Origin: Streptomyces griseoviridis
GTDB lineage: Bacteria > Actinomycetota > Actinomycetes > Streptomycetales > Streptomycetaceae
Direction of reading: 5' to 3'
DNA length: 64,000 bases
Assembly (NCBI RefSeq): GCF_005222485.1
Contig: NZ_CP029078.1
Span: 6,318,501-6,382,500, forward strand
Of the stretch, positions 27,059 to 36,801 are shown piece by piece. Under the pieces are notes generated by a model. It worked only from the letters and a program-made list of their open reading frames with translations, had not been told where the DNA came from and did not search any database. The translations under genes were made by a program, and so were the position numbers. Every line of letters starts with the position of its first letter. The first letter of the stretch is position 1.

Positions 27059-28321
27059 ATGAGCGACAGTCCAGCACCCCTCGCCGACCCCCACGTCGTC
27101 TACGATCCCGTGGCGGGCGGCGGCCCCAAGGATCTCGTGATCCTCGGATCCACCGGGTCGATCGGCACCCAGGCCATCGACCTCGTGCTGCGCAACCCCG
27201 ACCGCTTCACGGTCTGTGGCATCTCCGCCGACGGCGGGCGGGTCTCCCTGCTGGCCGAGCAGGCCCACCGGCTGCGGGTGCGGACCGTCGCCGTCGCCCG
27301 GGAGAGCGCCGTACCTGCCCTGCGCGAGGCGCTCTCCGCGCGCTACGGCACGGGCGAGCCGCTCCCCGAGATCCTCGTGGGCCAGGACGCCTCCACCGAC
27401 CTGGCCGGCTCCCCCTGCCACACCGTGCTCAACGGCATCACCGGCTCCATCGGCCTCGCCCCCACCCTCGCCGCGCTGACCGCGGGCCACACCCTCGCGC
27501 TCGCCAACAAGGAGTCGCTCATCGTGGGCGGCCCGCTGGTCAAGGCGCTGGCCGAGCCGGGCCAGATCATCCCGGTCGACTCCGAGCACGCGGCCCTCTT
27601 CCAGGCGCTCGCCGCCGGCACCCGCGCCGACGTCCGCAAACTCGTCGTCACCGCGTCGGGCGGCCCCTTCCGCGGCCGCACCAGGGCCGACCTCGCGCGG
27701 GTCACCGTCGAGGAAGCCCTCGCCCACCCCACCTGGGCGATGGGCCCGGTGATCACCATCAACTCCGCGACCCTCGTCAACAAGGGGCTGGAGGTGATCG
27801 AGGCGCACCTCCTCTACGACATTCCCTTCGACCGCATTGAGGTGGTCGTGCATCCCCAGTCGTATGTCCACTCGATGGTTGAGTTCACGGACGGATCGAC
27901 ACTGGCCCAGGCGACGCCCCCCGACATGGGCGGCCCGATCGCCATCGGCCTCGGCTGGCCCGAACGGGTACCGGACGCGGCCCCCGCGTTCGACTGGAGC
28001 AAGGCGTCGACGTGGGAGTTCTTCCCGCTCGACGACGAGGCGTTCCCCTCGGTGAGCCTCGCCCGGCACGTGGGCGGGCTCGCGGGGACCGCCCCGGCGG
28101 TGTTCAATGCCGCCAACGAGGAGTGCGTCGAGGCCTTCCGCGCCGGCGCGCTGCCGTTCAACGGGATCATGGACACCGTGACCCGGGTGGTCGAGGAACA
28201 CGGCACCCCGGACCCGGGAACCTCGCTCACCGTTCAGGACGTCCTCGAAGCGGAGACCTGGGCACGAGCCCGTGCCAGGGAACTGACAGCGCAGACGGCG
28301 ACCGCGGAGGCGCGTGCATGA
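27059..28321 (+). CDS. dxr: 1-deoxy-D-xylulose 5-phosphate reductoisomerase
   Basis: Converts DXP to 2-C-methyl-D-erythritol 4-phosphate with NADPH, the committed step of the MEP isoprenoid pathway. The 420-residue protein has the NADPH-binding start [40 protein letters not shown] with the metal-binding Asp and Glu, and the flexible-loop region [21 protein letters not shown] 27059 is used; a GGGGG run lies directly before it, which is unusually close. Its stop overlaps the ATG of the site-2 protease (ATGA). ispG follows downstream, forming the usual actinobacterial dxr-protease-ispG cluster. Confidence 0.95.
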   Translation: MSDSPAPLADPHVVYDPVAGGGPKDLVILGSTGSIGTQAIDLVLRNPDRFTVCGISADGGRVSLLAEQAHRLRVRTVAVARESAVPALREALSARYGTGEPLPEILVGQDASTDLAGSPCHTVLNGITGSIGLAPTLAALTAGHTLALANKESLIVGGPLVKALAEPGQIIPVDSEHAALFQALAAGTRADVRKLVVTASGGPFRGRTRADLARVTVEEALAHPTWAMGPVITINSATLVNKGLEVIEAHLLYDIPFDRIEVVVHPQSYVHSMVEFTDGSTLAQATPPDMGGPIAIGLGWPERVPDAAPAFDWSKASTWEFFPLDDEAFPSVSLARHVGGLAGTAPAVFNAANEECVEAFRAGALPFNGIMDTVTRVVEEHGTPDPGTSLTVQDVLEAETWARARARELTAQTATAEARA

Positions 28322-29622
28322 CGTCCTTGATGATGATCCTCGGCATAGTCGTCTTCGCGTTCGGCCTGCTGGTCTCGATCGCCTGGCACGAACTGGGCCA
28401 CCTGTCCACGGCGAAACTCTTCGGCATCCGGGTCCCGCAGTACATGGTCGGCTTCGGCCCGACGATCTTCTCCCGCACCAAGGGCGACACCGAGTACGGC
28501 ATCAAGGCCGTCCCGCTCGGCGGCTACATCCGCATGATCGGCATGTTCCCGCCCGGCCCCGACGGCCGCCTGGAGGCCCGCTCCACCTCGCCCTGGCGCG
28601 GCATGATCGAGGACGCCCGCTCGGCCGCCTTCGAGGAACTGCGCCCCGGCGACGAGACCCGCCTCTTCTACACCCGCGCCCCGTGGAAACGGGTCATCGT
28701 GATGTTCGCGGGCCCCTTCATGAACCTGATCCTCGCGGTGGCGCTGTTCTTCACCGTCCTCATGGGCTTCGGCGTCTCCCAGCAGACCACCACCGTCAGC
28801 TCCGTCTCCCAGTGCGTCATCGCGCAGAGCGAGAACCGCGACAGCTGCCGGACGGGCGACGCCGCCTCCCCGGCCGCCGCCGCCGGACTCAAGGCGGGCG
28901 ACAAGATCGTCTCCTTCGGCGGGGTGAGGACCCAGGACTGGGACAGGCTCTCCGACCTGATCCGCGCCAACCCCGGCAAGGACGTCCCGATCGTCGTCCA
29001 GCGCGACGGCAAGGACCTCACCCTGCACGCGACCATCGCCACCAACCAGGTCGCCAAGAAGGACTCAAGCGGCGCCATCGTCCAGGGCCAGTACGTCAAG
29101 GCCGGCTTCCTCGGCTTCAGCGCCGCCACCGGCATCGTCCGCCAGGACTTCGGCGACTCCGTGACCTGGATGAGCGACCGCGTCGGCGACGCCGTCGACT
29201 CCATCGTGGCGCTCCCCGGCAAGATCCCCGCCCTCTGGGACGCCGCCTTCGGCGACGGCAAGCGGGCGGCTGACTCCCCGATGGGCGTGGTCGGCGCGGC
29301 CCGCGTCGGCGGTGAGATCTTCACCCTCGACATCCCCGCCAGCCAGCAGCTCGCGATGTTCGTCATGCTGGTCGCCGGCTTCAACCTCTCGCTGTTCCTC
29401 TTCAACATGCTCCCGCTGCTCCCGCTGGACGGCGGCCACATCGCCGGCGCCCTCTGGGAAGGGCTGCGCCGCAACCTCGCGAAGCTGCTGCGCCGCCCCG
29501 ACCCCGGCCCCTTCGACGTGGCGAAGCTGATGCCGGTCGCCTACGTCGTCGCCGGGATCTTCGTCTGCTTCACCATCCTGGTGATGATCGCGGACGTGGT
29601 GAACCCGGTACGGATCTCATGA
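28318..29622 (+). CDS. Site-2 zinc metalloprotease, RseP/Rip1 type
   Basis: Intramembrane protease of 434 residues. The zinc motif HELGH (His24-His28) lies in the first membrane span. A PDZ domain (about 180-270, with [14 protein letters not shown]) follows. The [12 protein letters not shown] motif near 360 gives the third zinc ligand, and a last span is at 400-430. Such proteases release regulators such as anti-sigma factors or cleave other membrane proteins. ATG 28318 overlaps the dxr stop, indicating coupling. The substrate is unknown. Confidence 0.92.
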   Translation: MTSLMMILGIVVFAFGLLVSIAWHELGHLSTAKLFGIRVPQYMVGFGPTIFSRTKGDTEYGIKAVPLGGYIRMIGMFPPGPDGRLEARSTSPWRGMIEDARSAAFEELRPGDETRLFYTRAPWKRVIVMFAGPFMNLILAVALFFTVLMGFGVSQQTTTVSSVSQCVIAQSENRDSCRTGDAASPAAAAGLKAGDKIVSFGGVRTQDWDRLSDLIRANPGKDVPIVVQRDGKDLTLHATIATNQVAKKDSSGAIVQGQYVKAGFLGFSAATGIVRQDFGDSVTWMSDRVGDAVDSIVALPGKIPALWDAAFGDGKRAADSPMGVVGAARVGGEIFTLDIPASQQLAMFVMLVAGFNLSLFLFNMLPLLPLDGGHIAGALWEGLRRNLAKLLRRPDPGPFDVAKLMPVAYVVAGIFVCFTILVMIADVVNPVRIS

Positions 29623-29625
29623 TCC

Positions 29626-29748
29626 GGTGACCGCGGTCACCGCGTGGGTCGCGGGGGTCGCGTGATCGCGCGATCGCGCGATCCACGCGGTTCCCCTCCC
29701 GGACACCCCCGGTTCACGGCGGCCCGGCACCCTCGGTGCCGGGCCGCC
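29626..29748. terminator. Palindrome cluster and terminator between protease and ispG
   Basis: Three inverted repeats lie between the protease stop and ispG. GGTGACCGCGGTCACC is at 29626-29641. A 20-bp palindrome made of GATCGCGC units is at 29664-29683. A perfect 14-bp stem with a CTC loop is at 29718-29748. The last is the best terminator candidate; the others could be operator-like or RNA structures. Confidence 0.65.
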
Positions 29749-29869
29749 CCCGTCGGGTGGGTTTCCCGCTGTGATGTGCTCGGGCCAAGCCATGTGTCGT
29801 AATCTCGAAGCCTGGAGCCCGATGACCGCGGGACCGGAGCCTGATCCACGACTTGGGGTTGCACAGCAG

Positions 29870-31027
29870 ATGACTGCGATTTCTCTCGGCATGCCGTCCG
29901 TCCCGACCCGGCTCGCCGAGCGCCGGAAGAGCCGGCAGATCCAGGTCGGCTCCGTGGCGGTGGGCGGCGACGCCCCGGTCTCCGTCCAGTCGATGACCAC
30001 GACCCGCACCTCCGACATCGGCGCCACCCTCCAGCAGATCGCCGAGCTGACCGCCTCCGGCTGCCAGATCGTGCGGGTGGCCTGCCCGACGCAGGACGAC
30101 GCGGACGCCCTGTCGACGATCGCCCGCAAGTCGCAGATCCCGGTCATCGCCGACATCCACTTCCAGCCGAAGTACGTGTTCGCGGCGATCGAGGCCGGCT
30201 GCGCCGCCGTCCGCGTCAACCCGGGCAACATCAAGCAGTTCGACGACAAGGTCAAGGAGATCGCGGGCGCCGCCAAGGACCACGGCACGCCGATCCGCAT
30301 CGGCGTCAACGCCGGCTCCCTCGACCGGCGCCTGCTCCAGAAGTACGGCAAGGCCACCCCGGAGGCGCTCGTCGAGTCGGCGCTGTGGGAGGCGTCCCTC
30401 TTCGAGGAGCACGGCTTCCGGGACATCAAGATCTCGGTGAAGCACAACGACCCGGTCATCATGATCGAGGCGTACAAGCAGCTCGCCGCCCAGTCCGACT
30501 ACCCCCTCCACCTCGGCGTCACCGAGGCGGGCCCGGCCTTCCAGGGCACCATCAAGTCGGCCGTCGCCTTCGGCGCCCTGCTCTCCCAGGGCATCGGCGA
30601 CACCATCCGCGTCTCCCTCTCGGCGCCGCCCGCCGAGGAGGTCAAGGTCGGCATCCAGATCCTGGAGTCCCTCAACCTCAAGCAGCGCGGCCTGGAGATC
30701 GTCTCCTGCCCGTCCTGCGGCCGCGCCCAGGTCGACGTCTACAAGCTCGCCGAAGAGGTCACCGCCGGCCTGACCGGCATGGAGGTCCCGCTCCGGGTCG
30801 CCGTCATGGGCTGCGTCGTCAACGGTCCGGGCGAGGCCCGCGAGGCCGACCTCGGCGTCGCCTCCGGCAACGGCAAGGGCCAGATCTTCGTCAAGGGCGA
30901 GGTCATCAAGACCGTCCCCGAGTCGAAGATCGTGGAGACCCTCATCGAGGAGGCCATGAAACTGGCCGCGCAGATGGAGGCCGACGGCATCACCTCGGGC
31001 GAGCCGTCGGTGGCGGTCGCCGGCTGA
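29870..31027 (+). CDS. ispG: 4-hydroxy-3-methylbut-2-enyl diphosphate synthase
   Basis: Iron-sulphur enzyme of the MEP pathway that reductively opens methylerythritol cyclodiphosphate to HMBPP. The 385-residue protein has a barrel domain ([34 protein letters not shown]). The carboxy domain carries the [4Fe-4S] ligands in [10 protein letters not shown] and [13 protein letters not shown] 29870 gives the normal family length; upstream in-frame ATGs would add a non-conserved stretch. A hairpin at 31040-31064 follows the stop. Confidence 0.95.
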   Translation: MTAISLGMPSVPTRLAERRKSRQIQVGSVAVGGDAPVSVQSMTTTRTSDIGATLQQIAELTASGCQIVRVACPTQDDADALSTIARKSQIPVIADIHFQPKYVFAAIEAGCAAVRVNPGNIKQFDDKVKEIAGAAKDHGTPIRIGVNAGSLDRRLLQKYGKATPEALVESALWEASLFEEHGFRDIKISVKHNDPVIMIEAYKQLAAQSDYPLHLGVTEAGPAFQGTIKSAVAFGALLSQGIGDTIRVSLSAPPAEEVKVGIQILESLNLKQRGLEIVSCPSCGRAQVDVYKLAEEVTAGLTGMEVPLRVAVMGCVVNGPGEAREADLGVASGNGKGQIFVKGEVIKTVPESKIVETLIEEAMKLAAQMEADGITSGEPSVAVAG

Positions 31028-31503
31028 CGAAGCCCCGCCGGCCGGGTCCCCGGGGGATCCGGCCCGTTCCGGCCCCCGCCGGGCGGACCCCCGTCCGCCC
31101 GGCCCACGTCCCGCGCCCGCGGCCCGTTCCGCCGCCCGGCCCCGGCCGCCCCGGTGAACAGCCGGAACACCGAGACCCGCGCCGCCTCGTCCCGCGCCGG
31201 CGCCTGCCGGCAGGCGACGAACAGCGGCACGAGCCGGACCAGTTGACCCTCTACGGCACGAGAACGGCGCCGGCCGGCTCAGGACGATCTCCCCGGACGA
31301 CGGGGATGGCGTCGCCGTCCGGGCCCTGCACCGGCTGGTCACCGATCTCAGCTCCGAAGTACGCGACCTCAGGGAACGGCTCGACGGCGCCCCACCCGCT
31401 TGATCAGGCCGCCCTCGACCAGCCCTTCCACAGGGGGCGGCGCCGCACAAATTCGGCGGGTACAGTGCGGAGATCAGCAGAACCCCAGGGTGAGGCCCCG
31501 CAC
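31028..31503. other. Intergenic region with terminator and possible gene remnant
   Basis: A GC hairpin (31040-31064, one G-T pair) follows ispG. Further on, 31275-31403 has a frame reading ALHRLVTDLSSEVRDLRERL and ending in TGA, with amphipathic, protein-like composition but no plausible start. It may be the tail of a decayed gene. Nothing else is seen before the acetyltransferase start at 31504. Confidence 0.5.
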
Positions 31504-32352
31504 GTGTTGACCCAGACCACCTCCCGGGTGCTCGAACCGAGCGACCTTGACGCCGCGCTCGCCATCCTCGACCGCGAGCCGGTCACGAATGCCTTCGTGA
31601 CCTCCCGGGTCCAGGTCGCCGGGCTCGACCCCTGGCGACTCGGCGGCGAGATGTGGGGCTTCTACGAGGACGGCATGCTGACGTCGCTCTGCTACGCGGG
31701 CGCCAACCTCGTCCCGATCTGCGCCACCCCGCGCGCCGTGCGCGCCTTCGCCGACCGGGCCCGTCGGGCCGGCCGCCGCTGCTCCTCCATCGTCGGACCC
31801 GCCGGACCCACCACCCAGCTCTGGCGTCTCCTCGAACCCAGCTGGGGCCCGGCCCGCGAGGTCCGCGGCCACCAGCCCCTCATGGTCACCGACCGGATGC
31901 CCGCCGACATCGCCCCCGACCCGTACGTCCGTCGCATCCGCAAGGACGAGATGGAGACGATCATGCCGGCCTGCGTGGCGATGTTCACCGAGGAGGTCGG
32001 CGTCTCCCCGATGGCAGGGGACGGCGGCCTGCTCTACCAGGCCAGGGTCGCCGAACTGGTCGGCTCGGGACGCTCCTTCGCCCGCGTCGACGACCGCGGC
32101 AAGGTCGTCTTCAAGGCCGAGATCGGCGCCGCCACCGCGCGCGCCTGCCAGATCCAGGGCGTCTGGGTGGCCCCCGAGTACCGGGGCCAGGGGTACGCCG
32201 CCCCCGGCATGGCGGCCGTCCTGCGCTACGCCCTCGCCGACGTCGCACCCGTGGCCAGCCTCTACGTCAACGACTTCAACACCGCGGCCAGGCGCACCTA
32301 CCGCCGGGTCGGCTTCCAGGAGATCGGCGCGTTCACGAGCGTGCTGTTCTAG
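31504..32352 (+). CDS. DUF4081/GNAT-family N-acetyltransferase
   Basis: Protein of 282 residues with an amino-terminal DUF4081-type region (about 1-125, with LDREPVTNAFVTSRV and YEDGMLTSLCYAGANLVP) and a carboxy-terminal GNAT domain. The acetyl-CoA-binding motif is QIQGVWVAPEYRGQGYAAPG near 215-234, and YVNDFNTAARRTYRRVGF follows. GTG 31504 is preceded by GGGTGAGG at seven bases. It lies between ispG and proS, a place where such genes are conserved in Streptomyces. The acceptor substrate is unknown. Confidence 0.88.
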   Translation: MLTQTTSRVLEPSDLDAALAILDREPVTNAFVTSRVQVAGLDPWRLGGEMWGFYEDGMLTSLCYAGANLVPICATPRAVRAFADRARRAGRRCSSIVGPAGPTTQLWRLLEPSWGPAREVRGHQPLMVTDRMPADIAPDPYVRRIRKDEMETIMPACVAMFTEEVGVSPMAGDGGLLYQARVAELVGSGRSFARVDDRGKVVFKAEIGAATARACQIQGVWVAPEYRGQGYAAPGMAAVLRYALADVAPVASLYVNDFNTAARRTYRRVGFQEIGAFTSVLF

Positions 32353-32490
32353 GGGCGAGCCCGGCTCCGGGGATCAGCGGCGGGCTGTTCTGGGGGCGAA
32401 CCCGCCTCCGGGGAATTGGTGCCCGGTGTTCTGAAGGGGAGCCCGTCTTCAGGGGCCGAGGGGCGTGCCGTTCCAAGGGCACACGGCTTC
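32345..32490. repeat. Diverged 41-bp tandem repeat starting in the GNAT stop
   Basis: Units beginning TGTTCT occur at 32345, 32386 and 32427, exactly 41 bp apart. Each continues with a GGGGCGA-like and a CCGGCTCCGGGGA-like block, and a fourth, poorer copy lies near 32468. The first unit includes the last codons of the acetyltransferase (CTGTTCTAG). The array thus looks like repeated copies of the gene's 3' end. Confidence 0.65.
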
Positions 32491-32549
32491 GCGCGCCCCC
32501 CCCGGCACGGAGAACGGCCGCGCCCGCGCCCCCCCGCTCCCCGGAGTCG

Positions 32550-32715
32550 CCGACCGCGCAGCCCCCTGCTCCCGGAGGGGCCGCCCGCGCAGCCCCCGCT
32601 CCCCGGAGGGGCCGCCCGCGCAGCCCCCGCTCCCCGGAGGCGCCGCCCGCGCAGCCCCCGCTCCCCGAAGGCGCCGCCCGCGCAGCCCCCGCTCCTCGAA
32701 GGCGCCGCCCCCGCC
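32550..32715. repeat. 31-bp tandem repeat array between acetyltransferase genes
   Basis: Units starting CCGCCCGCGCAGCCCCCGCT recur at 32581, 32612, 32643 and 32674, exactly 31 bp apart, with weaker copies at 32550 and 32705. Because 31 is not a multiple of three, the reading frame shifts with each unit, so the array is not a coding repeat. Together with the 41-bp array it fills most of the 444-bp gap 32353-32796, which holds no gene. Confidence 0.8.
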
Positions 32716-32784
32716 GTCCGCGCCGCCCGTCGTCGCGGAACGTCCCGTCCGACGCCCCGTCCGACGCCGGGGCCGCTACCCCTG

Positions 32785-32790
32785 TACCCT
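32785..32790 (+). promoter_or_regulatory. Possible -10 element for leaderless GNAT gene
   Basis: TACCCT lies six bases before the ATG at 32797, and there is no purine-rich ribosome-binding site. This spacing would place the transcript start at the A of the ATG, as in leaderless Streptomyces mRNAs. Inference from spacing only. Confidence 0.4.
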
Positions 32791-32796
32791 CCCCGC

Positions 32797-33327
32797 ATGG
32801 ACCTCGTCATCGGCCCCCTCGACCTGTCCGCCCACGTCGACGAGGCCCTCGCCGTCCAGGCCGTCGCGTTCGGCCTCGGCTCCGACGAAGTGGCCGTGCG
32901 CCGCCAGATCGTCCTGCGCCACATGACCTACCCGGGCGCCCGCGCCCTGGGCGCCACCGAGGGCGGCCGTCTCGTCGGCTTCGTGTACGGCATGCCCAAC
33001 GACCGCGGCCACTGGTGGTCCACCGTCGTCGAGCCCTACCTCCGCGCCCAGGACCTCGACGGCTGGCTCGACGACTCCTTCGTCATCACCGAACTCCACG
33101 TCCACCCCCACCACCAGAACCGGGGCGTCGGCCGCGCCCTCATCACCCGCATCACCGACAGCGCCACCGAGCCCCGCTCGATCCTGTCGGCCATCGACAT
33201 CGAGAGCCCGGCCCGCGGCCTCTACCACTCCCTCGGCTACCAGGACCTCGCCCGCAGGGTGCTGTTCCCGAGCGCCCCGCGGCCCTACGCCGTGATGGGC
33301 GCCCCCCTCCCGCTGCGCCGCCGGTGA
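32797..33327 (+). CDS. GNAT-family N-acetyltransferase
   Basis: Protein of 176 residues with one GNAT domain: a core strand VITELHVHPHHQNRGVGRAL containing the Q/R-x-x-G-x-G/A acetyl-CoA motif near 106-118, and ESPARGLYHSLGY at the end. ATG 32797 is used; it lacks a ribosome-binding site and may be leaderless. It follows a 31-bp repeat array and precedes proS by 73 bp. The substrate is not known. Confidence 0.83.
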   Translation: MDLVIGPLDLSAHVDEALAVQAVAFGLGSDEVAVRRQIVLRHMTYPGARALGATEGGRLVGFVYGMPNDRGHWWSTVVEPYLRAQDLDGWLDDSFVITELHVHPHHQNRGVGRALITRITDSATEPRSILSAIDIESPARGLYHSLGYQDLARRVLFPSAPRPYAVMGAPLPLRRR

Positions 33328-33400
33328 CCGATTTCCACCCGCACAGCGGCCCCGGCTAACCTCCTAGCCATCACCCTTTCCCGGCAGGAGTACGAGAACC

Positions 33401-35104
33401 ATGGCGAACGCACCGGTCCAGCGCATGTCCCGTTTGATGGCGAAGACGCTGCGCGACGACCCGGCCGACGCCGAGGTCCTCAGCCACAAGCTGCTCGTCC
33501 GCGCCGGGTACGTCCGCCGCACCGCGGCCGGCCTCTGGAGCTGGCTGCCGCTGGGCAAGCGGGTGCTCGCCAACATCGAGCGCATCGTCCGCGAGGAGAT
33601 GGACGCCATCGGCGCCCAGGAGGTGCTGCTCCCCGCCCTGCTGCCGCGCGAGCCCTACGAGGCGACCGGCCGCTGGGAGGAGTACGGCCCCGAGCTGTTC
33701 CGCCTCCAGGACCGCAAGGGCGGCGACTACCTCCTCGGCCCCACCCACGAGGAGATCTTCACCCAGCTGGTGAAGGACCAGGCGTCGTCCTACAAGGACC
33801 TGCCGGTCATCCTCTACCAGATCCAGCACAAGTACCGTGACGAGGCCCGCCCCCGGGCCGGCATCCTGCGCGGCCGCGAGTTCCTCATGAAGGACTCCTA
33901 CTCCTTCGACACCGAGGACGAGGGCCTCGCCCACTCCTACGCCCTGCACCGCGCGGCCTACCAGCGGATCTTCGAGCGCCTCGGCCTCGACTACCGCATC
34001 TGCGCGGCCACCGCGGGCGCCATGGGCGGCTCCAAGTCGGAGGAGTTCCTGGCCCCCGCCGCGGCGGGCGAGGACACCTTCGCGGACTGCCCGCACTGCG
34101 ACTTCGCCGCCAACACCGAGGCGATCACCTACCCGCTCGCCCCGGTCGACGCGTCCGCCGTGCCCGCCGTCGAGGAGCTGGCCACCCCCGACACCCCGAC
34201 CATCGAGTCCCTCGCCGCCTTCCTCGACGTCCCCGCCTCCGCCACCCTGAAGAACCTCCTGGTGAAGGTGGACGGCGAGATCGTCGCCGTCGGCGTCCCC
34301 GGCGACCGCGAGGTCGACCTCGACAAGGTGGAGGCGCACTTCGCCCCGGCCGCCGTCGAGCTGGTCACCGCCGAGGACTTCACCGGCCGCCCCGACCTGG
34401 TGCGCGGCTACGTCGGACCGCAGGGCCTGGAGAAGGTCACCTACATCGCCGACCCGCGGATCGCCCCCGGCACCTCCTGGATCACGGGCGCGAACAAGGC
34501 GGGCACCCACGCGAAGAACGTCGTCGCCGGCCGCGACTTCGACGTCGACACGTACATCGACGTCGTCGTCGTCCAGGAGGGCGACCCCTGCCCGAAGTGC
34601 GGCACCGGCCTCACGCTGGACCGCGCCATCGAGATCGGCCACATCTTCCAGCTCGGCCGCAAGTACGCCGACGCCCTCAAGCTCGACGTCCTCGGCCGGC
34701 AGGGCAAGCCGGTCCGCGTCACCATGGGCTCCTACGGCATCGGCGTCTCCCGCGCGGTCGCGGCCCTCGCCGAGCAGACCGCCGACGAGCACGGGCTGGT
34801 CTGGCCCCGCGAGGTCGCCCCGGCCGACGTCCATGTGGTCGCCGCGGGCAAGGCCGTCCAGACCGAACTCGCCCTGGACGTCTCGGAGAAGCTCCGCGAG
34901 GCCGGCCTGCGGGTCCTGGTCGACGACCGCGCCGGGGTCTCGCCCGGCGTCAAGTTCACCGACGCGGAACTCATCGGCGTCCCGCACATCCTGGTCGCGG
35001 GCCGCCGCTCCGCCGAGGGCGTCCTTGAGCTGAAGGACCGCAGGACCGGCGAGCGCGAGGAACTGACGGTGGACGAGGCGCTCGCCCGCCTCTCCGCCCT
35101 CTGA
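33401..35104 (+). CDS. proS: Prolyl-tRNA synthetase (bacterial type)
   Basis: Class II aminoacyl-tRNA synthetase of 567 residues that charges tRNA-Pro. Motif 1 ([15 protein letters not shown]), motif 2 ([18 protein letters not shown]) and motif 3 ([14 protein letters not shown]) are present. Between motifs 2 and 3 is the bacterial editing insertion (about 230-390, with [20 protein letters not shown]), which clears Ala-tRNA-Pro. The carboxy anticodon-binding domain starts near [11 protein letters not shown] 33401 has AGGAG eleven bases upstream. The downstream neighbour is convergent. Confidence 0.96.
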   Translation: MANAPVQRMSRLMAKTLRDDPADAEVLSHKLLVRAGYVRRTAAGLWSWLPLGKRVLANIERIVREEMDAIGAQEVLLPALLPREPYEATGRWEEYGPELFRLQDRKGGDYLLGPTHEEIFTQLVKDQASSYKDLPVILYQIQHKYRDEARPRAGILRGREFLMKDSYSFDTEDEGLAHSYALHRAAYQRIFERLGLDYRICAATAGAMGGSKSEEFLAPAAAGEDTFADCPHCDFAANTEAITYPLAPVDASAVPAVEELATPDTPTIESLAAFLDVPASATLKNLLVKVDGEIVAVGVPGDREVDLDKVEAHFAPAAVELVTAEDFTGRPDLVRGYVGPQGLEKVTYIADPRIAPGTSWITGANKAGTHAKNVVAGRDFDVDTYIDVVVVQEGDPCPKCGTGLTLDRAIEIGHIFQLGRKYADALKLDVLGRQGKPVRVTMGSYGIGVSRAVAALAEQTADEHGLVWPREVAPADVHVVAAGKAVQTELALDVSEKLREAGLRVLVDDRAGVSPGVKFTDAELIGVPHILVAGRRSAEGVLELKDRRTGEREELTVDEALARLSAL

Positions 35105-35310
35105 CCGACCGCGCGGAGCGTCCTTCCGAGGCGCGCGCCGGCGCCTCACCGACGCCGCTCAAGCCGTTCCCCGACCGCGGTACGTGACCCGGCGTCACGC
35201 GGGAGGGGAACGGCCGTGACCGGCAACTCGCCCCGCCGGGAGCCCCGTTCGGACGCGCGGGCACCCGGCCCCGGGGGACCGTCGGCCGGAGACCCCCTAG
35301 AGCCACCCGG

Positions 35311-36213
35311 CTACAGCCACCCGGCGAACTCCAGCAGGAGTTCCGCGTCCTTGGGGCGGCCCACCCGCAGCGCCCGCACCCCCGACTCCACCGCCCGGAA
35401 CAGCGCCCAGCCCCGCAGCCGGTCCTGGTCCACGTCGAGGGACTCCGCCAGGCGCTTCACCCGCCGTCTCGCCGTCGACGCGCCGGACGGCACCGCGATC
35501 AGGTCCTCCACCCGGTCGCGCACCAGCCGCGCCAGGTCGAACGCGCACTCCCCGACCACCGGATCGGGGCCCACCGCGAGCCACGGCGAACGCTCACCCG
35601 CGAGCACCTTGCTCTGCCGGAACGTCCCGTGCAGCAGCCGCCGTTCCTGTTCGACGAGGAGCAGCTCGTCGCGGGCCATCAGCGCCGCGTCGACCAACTG
35701 CGCCACCTCGGGACGCGCCCCCGCGGTGGCCAGCATCGCCGCGGCCTGCCGGCCGGTGCGCTCGGCCACCGTCTCGAAGGAGTGGTCGGCCGGCGGCTCC
35801 ACCCACAGCCTGCGCAGCGTCCCGGCCGCCTCCAGCAGCGCCCGCGCCTCCGGCAGCGACCGCACCGAGACGTCCGGGTGCAGCCGTTCGAGGAGCAGCT
35901 CGCCCTCGGCCTCGAACGGTTCGAGCAGCCGCACGGCACCGCGCCCCGCCCAGTGCGCCAGCGCGGCCCGCTCGCTCTCCGGGCGAGCCCGCGGCGGCGC
36001 CAGCTTCAGCACGGCGGGGGTGCCGTCGGCGAGGCGCACCAGCACCACCAGGCTGCTCCGTCCGCCGGGCGCCTGCACCCGCTCCACCGTCGACCCGCGC
36101 CGCTCGACCGCGTGTTGCGCCGTGCCGGGCAGCCTCGCCAGCCAGTCGTCACCCTCGGGCGCCGCCGTCTCCCCGAGCGCCCGGAGCAGCCGTCTGGGCG
36201 GTTCGAAAGCCAT
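35311..36213 (-). CDS. Aminoglycoside/hydroxyurea-kinase-like protein, probable pseudokinase
   Basis: Protein of 300 residues with the fold of the aminoglycoside (6)/hydroxyurea phosphotransferase family. The ATP-binding Lys70 (AVLKLAPP) and its partner Glu (ESERAALAHW) are kept. The catalytic loop, usually HGDLHHGNVL, reads HGTFRQSKVL, so the catalytic Asp is Thr197 and the metal-binding Asn is changed. The usual IDPKPVVGDPAYDL reads VGPDPVVGECAFDL, so the metal Asp is Gly215. The protein should therefore not phosphorylate antibiotics in the normal way. It is convergent with proS and lies beside two small genes on the same strand. Confidence 0.78.
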   Translation of the reverse strand: MAFEPPRRLLRALGETAAPEGDDWLARLPGTAQHAVERRGSTVERVQAPGGRSSLVVLVRLADGTPAVLKLAPPRARPESERAALAHWAGRGAVRLLEPFEAEGELLLERLHPDVSVRSLPEARALLEAAGTLRRLWVEPPADHSFETVAERTGRQAAAMLATAGARPEVAQLVDAALMARDELLLVEQERRLLHGTFRQSKVLAGERSPWLAVGPDPVVGECAFDLARLVRDRVEDLIAVPSGASTARRRVKRLAESLDVDQDRLRGWALFRAVESGVRALRVGRPKDAELLLEFAGWL

Positions 36214-36305
36214 GCGCGAGTCGTTCCCTTCGTGTCGTTTCCCCGGCCGGGGGCGCTTCGTCCGGCGGTCCGCCGCCGGCGCAGAGGCTCACGACGGCGC
36301 GCGCG

Positions 36306-36770
36306 TCACCCCTTCGGGGTCGCCGGGGCCGCGCCTGCGGACGCCCGTTCGGCCAGCCCAGGGAAGGCTACGCTCTCCCCGCGCCAGCGCACCGCCCGCA
36401 CCGCGGCCTCCCGCAGCCCCTCGGCCGCGGCGCGCCGCCTCTCGCCCGACGACGCCCGCACCAGGTCCGAGTAAACCCCGGCCACCCGGTCCTCCAACTC
36501 GGCGGCCAGCCGCACCGCGCCGTCCGAGTCGCTCACCGCGAACGGCAGCGCGTACCCGGCCGAGGCGGCCACCGGCGTACCGCCGAGGTCCCGCACCTGA
36601 CGCGCCAGCGCGTCCCGCCTGGCCCGGTGCGCCTCGTACGCCTGCCGGGCCTCGGAGCGCTGCGCGGCCCTGACCTGCCCGCCGACCACGCCGTATCCGT
36701 ACACCGCCGCGTGCTCGGCGCCCAGCGCCGCCTGCAACGCCGTCAGCACCCGCTGGTCGCGGTCGCTCAC
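36306..36770 (-). CDS. Ferritin-like DUF4439 protein
   Basis: Helical protein of 154 residues. It opens with LTALQAALGAEHAAVYGYGV, the helix-1 pattern of the DUF4439 ferritin-like domain, and the helices at about 50-62, 85-105 and 115-135 complete a four-helix bundle. GTG 36770 follows GGAGGG. It is followed on the same strand by a lipoprotein, and the two may form an operon. No metal site can be assigned with confidence. Confidence 0.8.
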   Translation of the reverse strand: MSDRDQRVLTALQAALGAEHAAVYGYGVVGGQVRAAQRSEARQAYEAHRARRDALARQVRDLGGTPVAASAGYALPFAVSDSDGAVRLAAELEDRVAGVYSDLVRASSGERRRAAAEGLREAAVRAVRWRGESVAFPGLAERASAGAAPATPKG

Positions 36771-36801
36771 CGGCCGCCCTCCGTCCGCTCGTTCGCCGTG
36801 T

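Noticed and set aside
32550..32715. 31-bp repeat array considered as a CRISPR
   Set aside because: The repeats abut each other without spacers; it is a simple tandem array.
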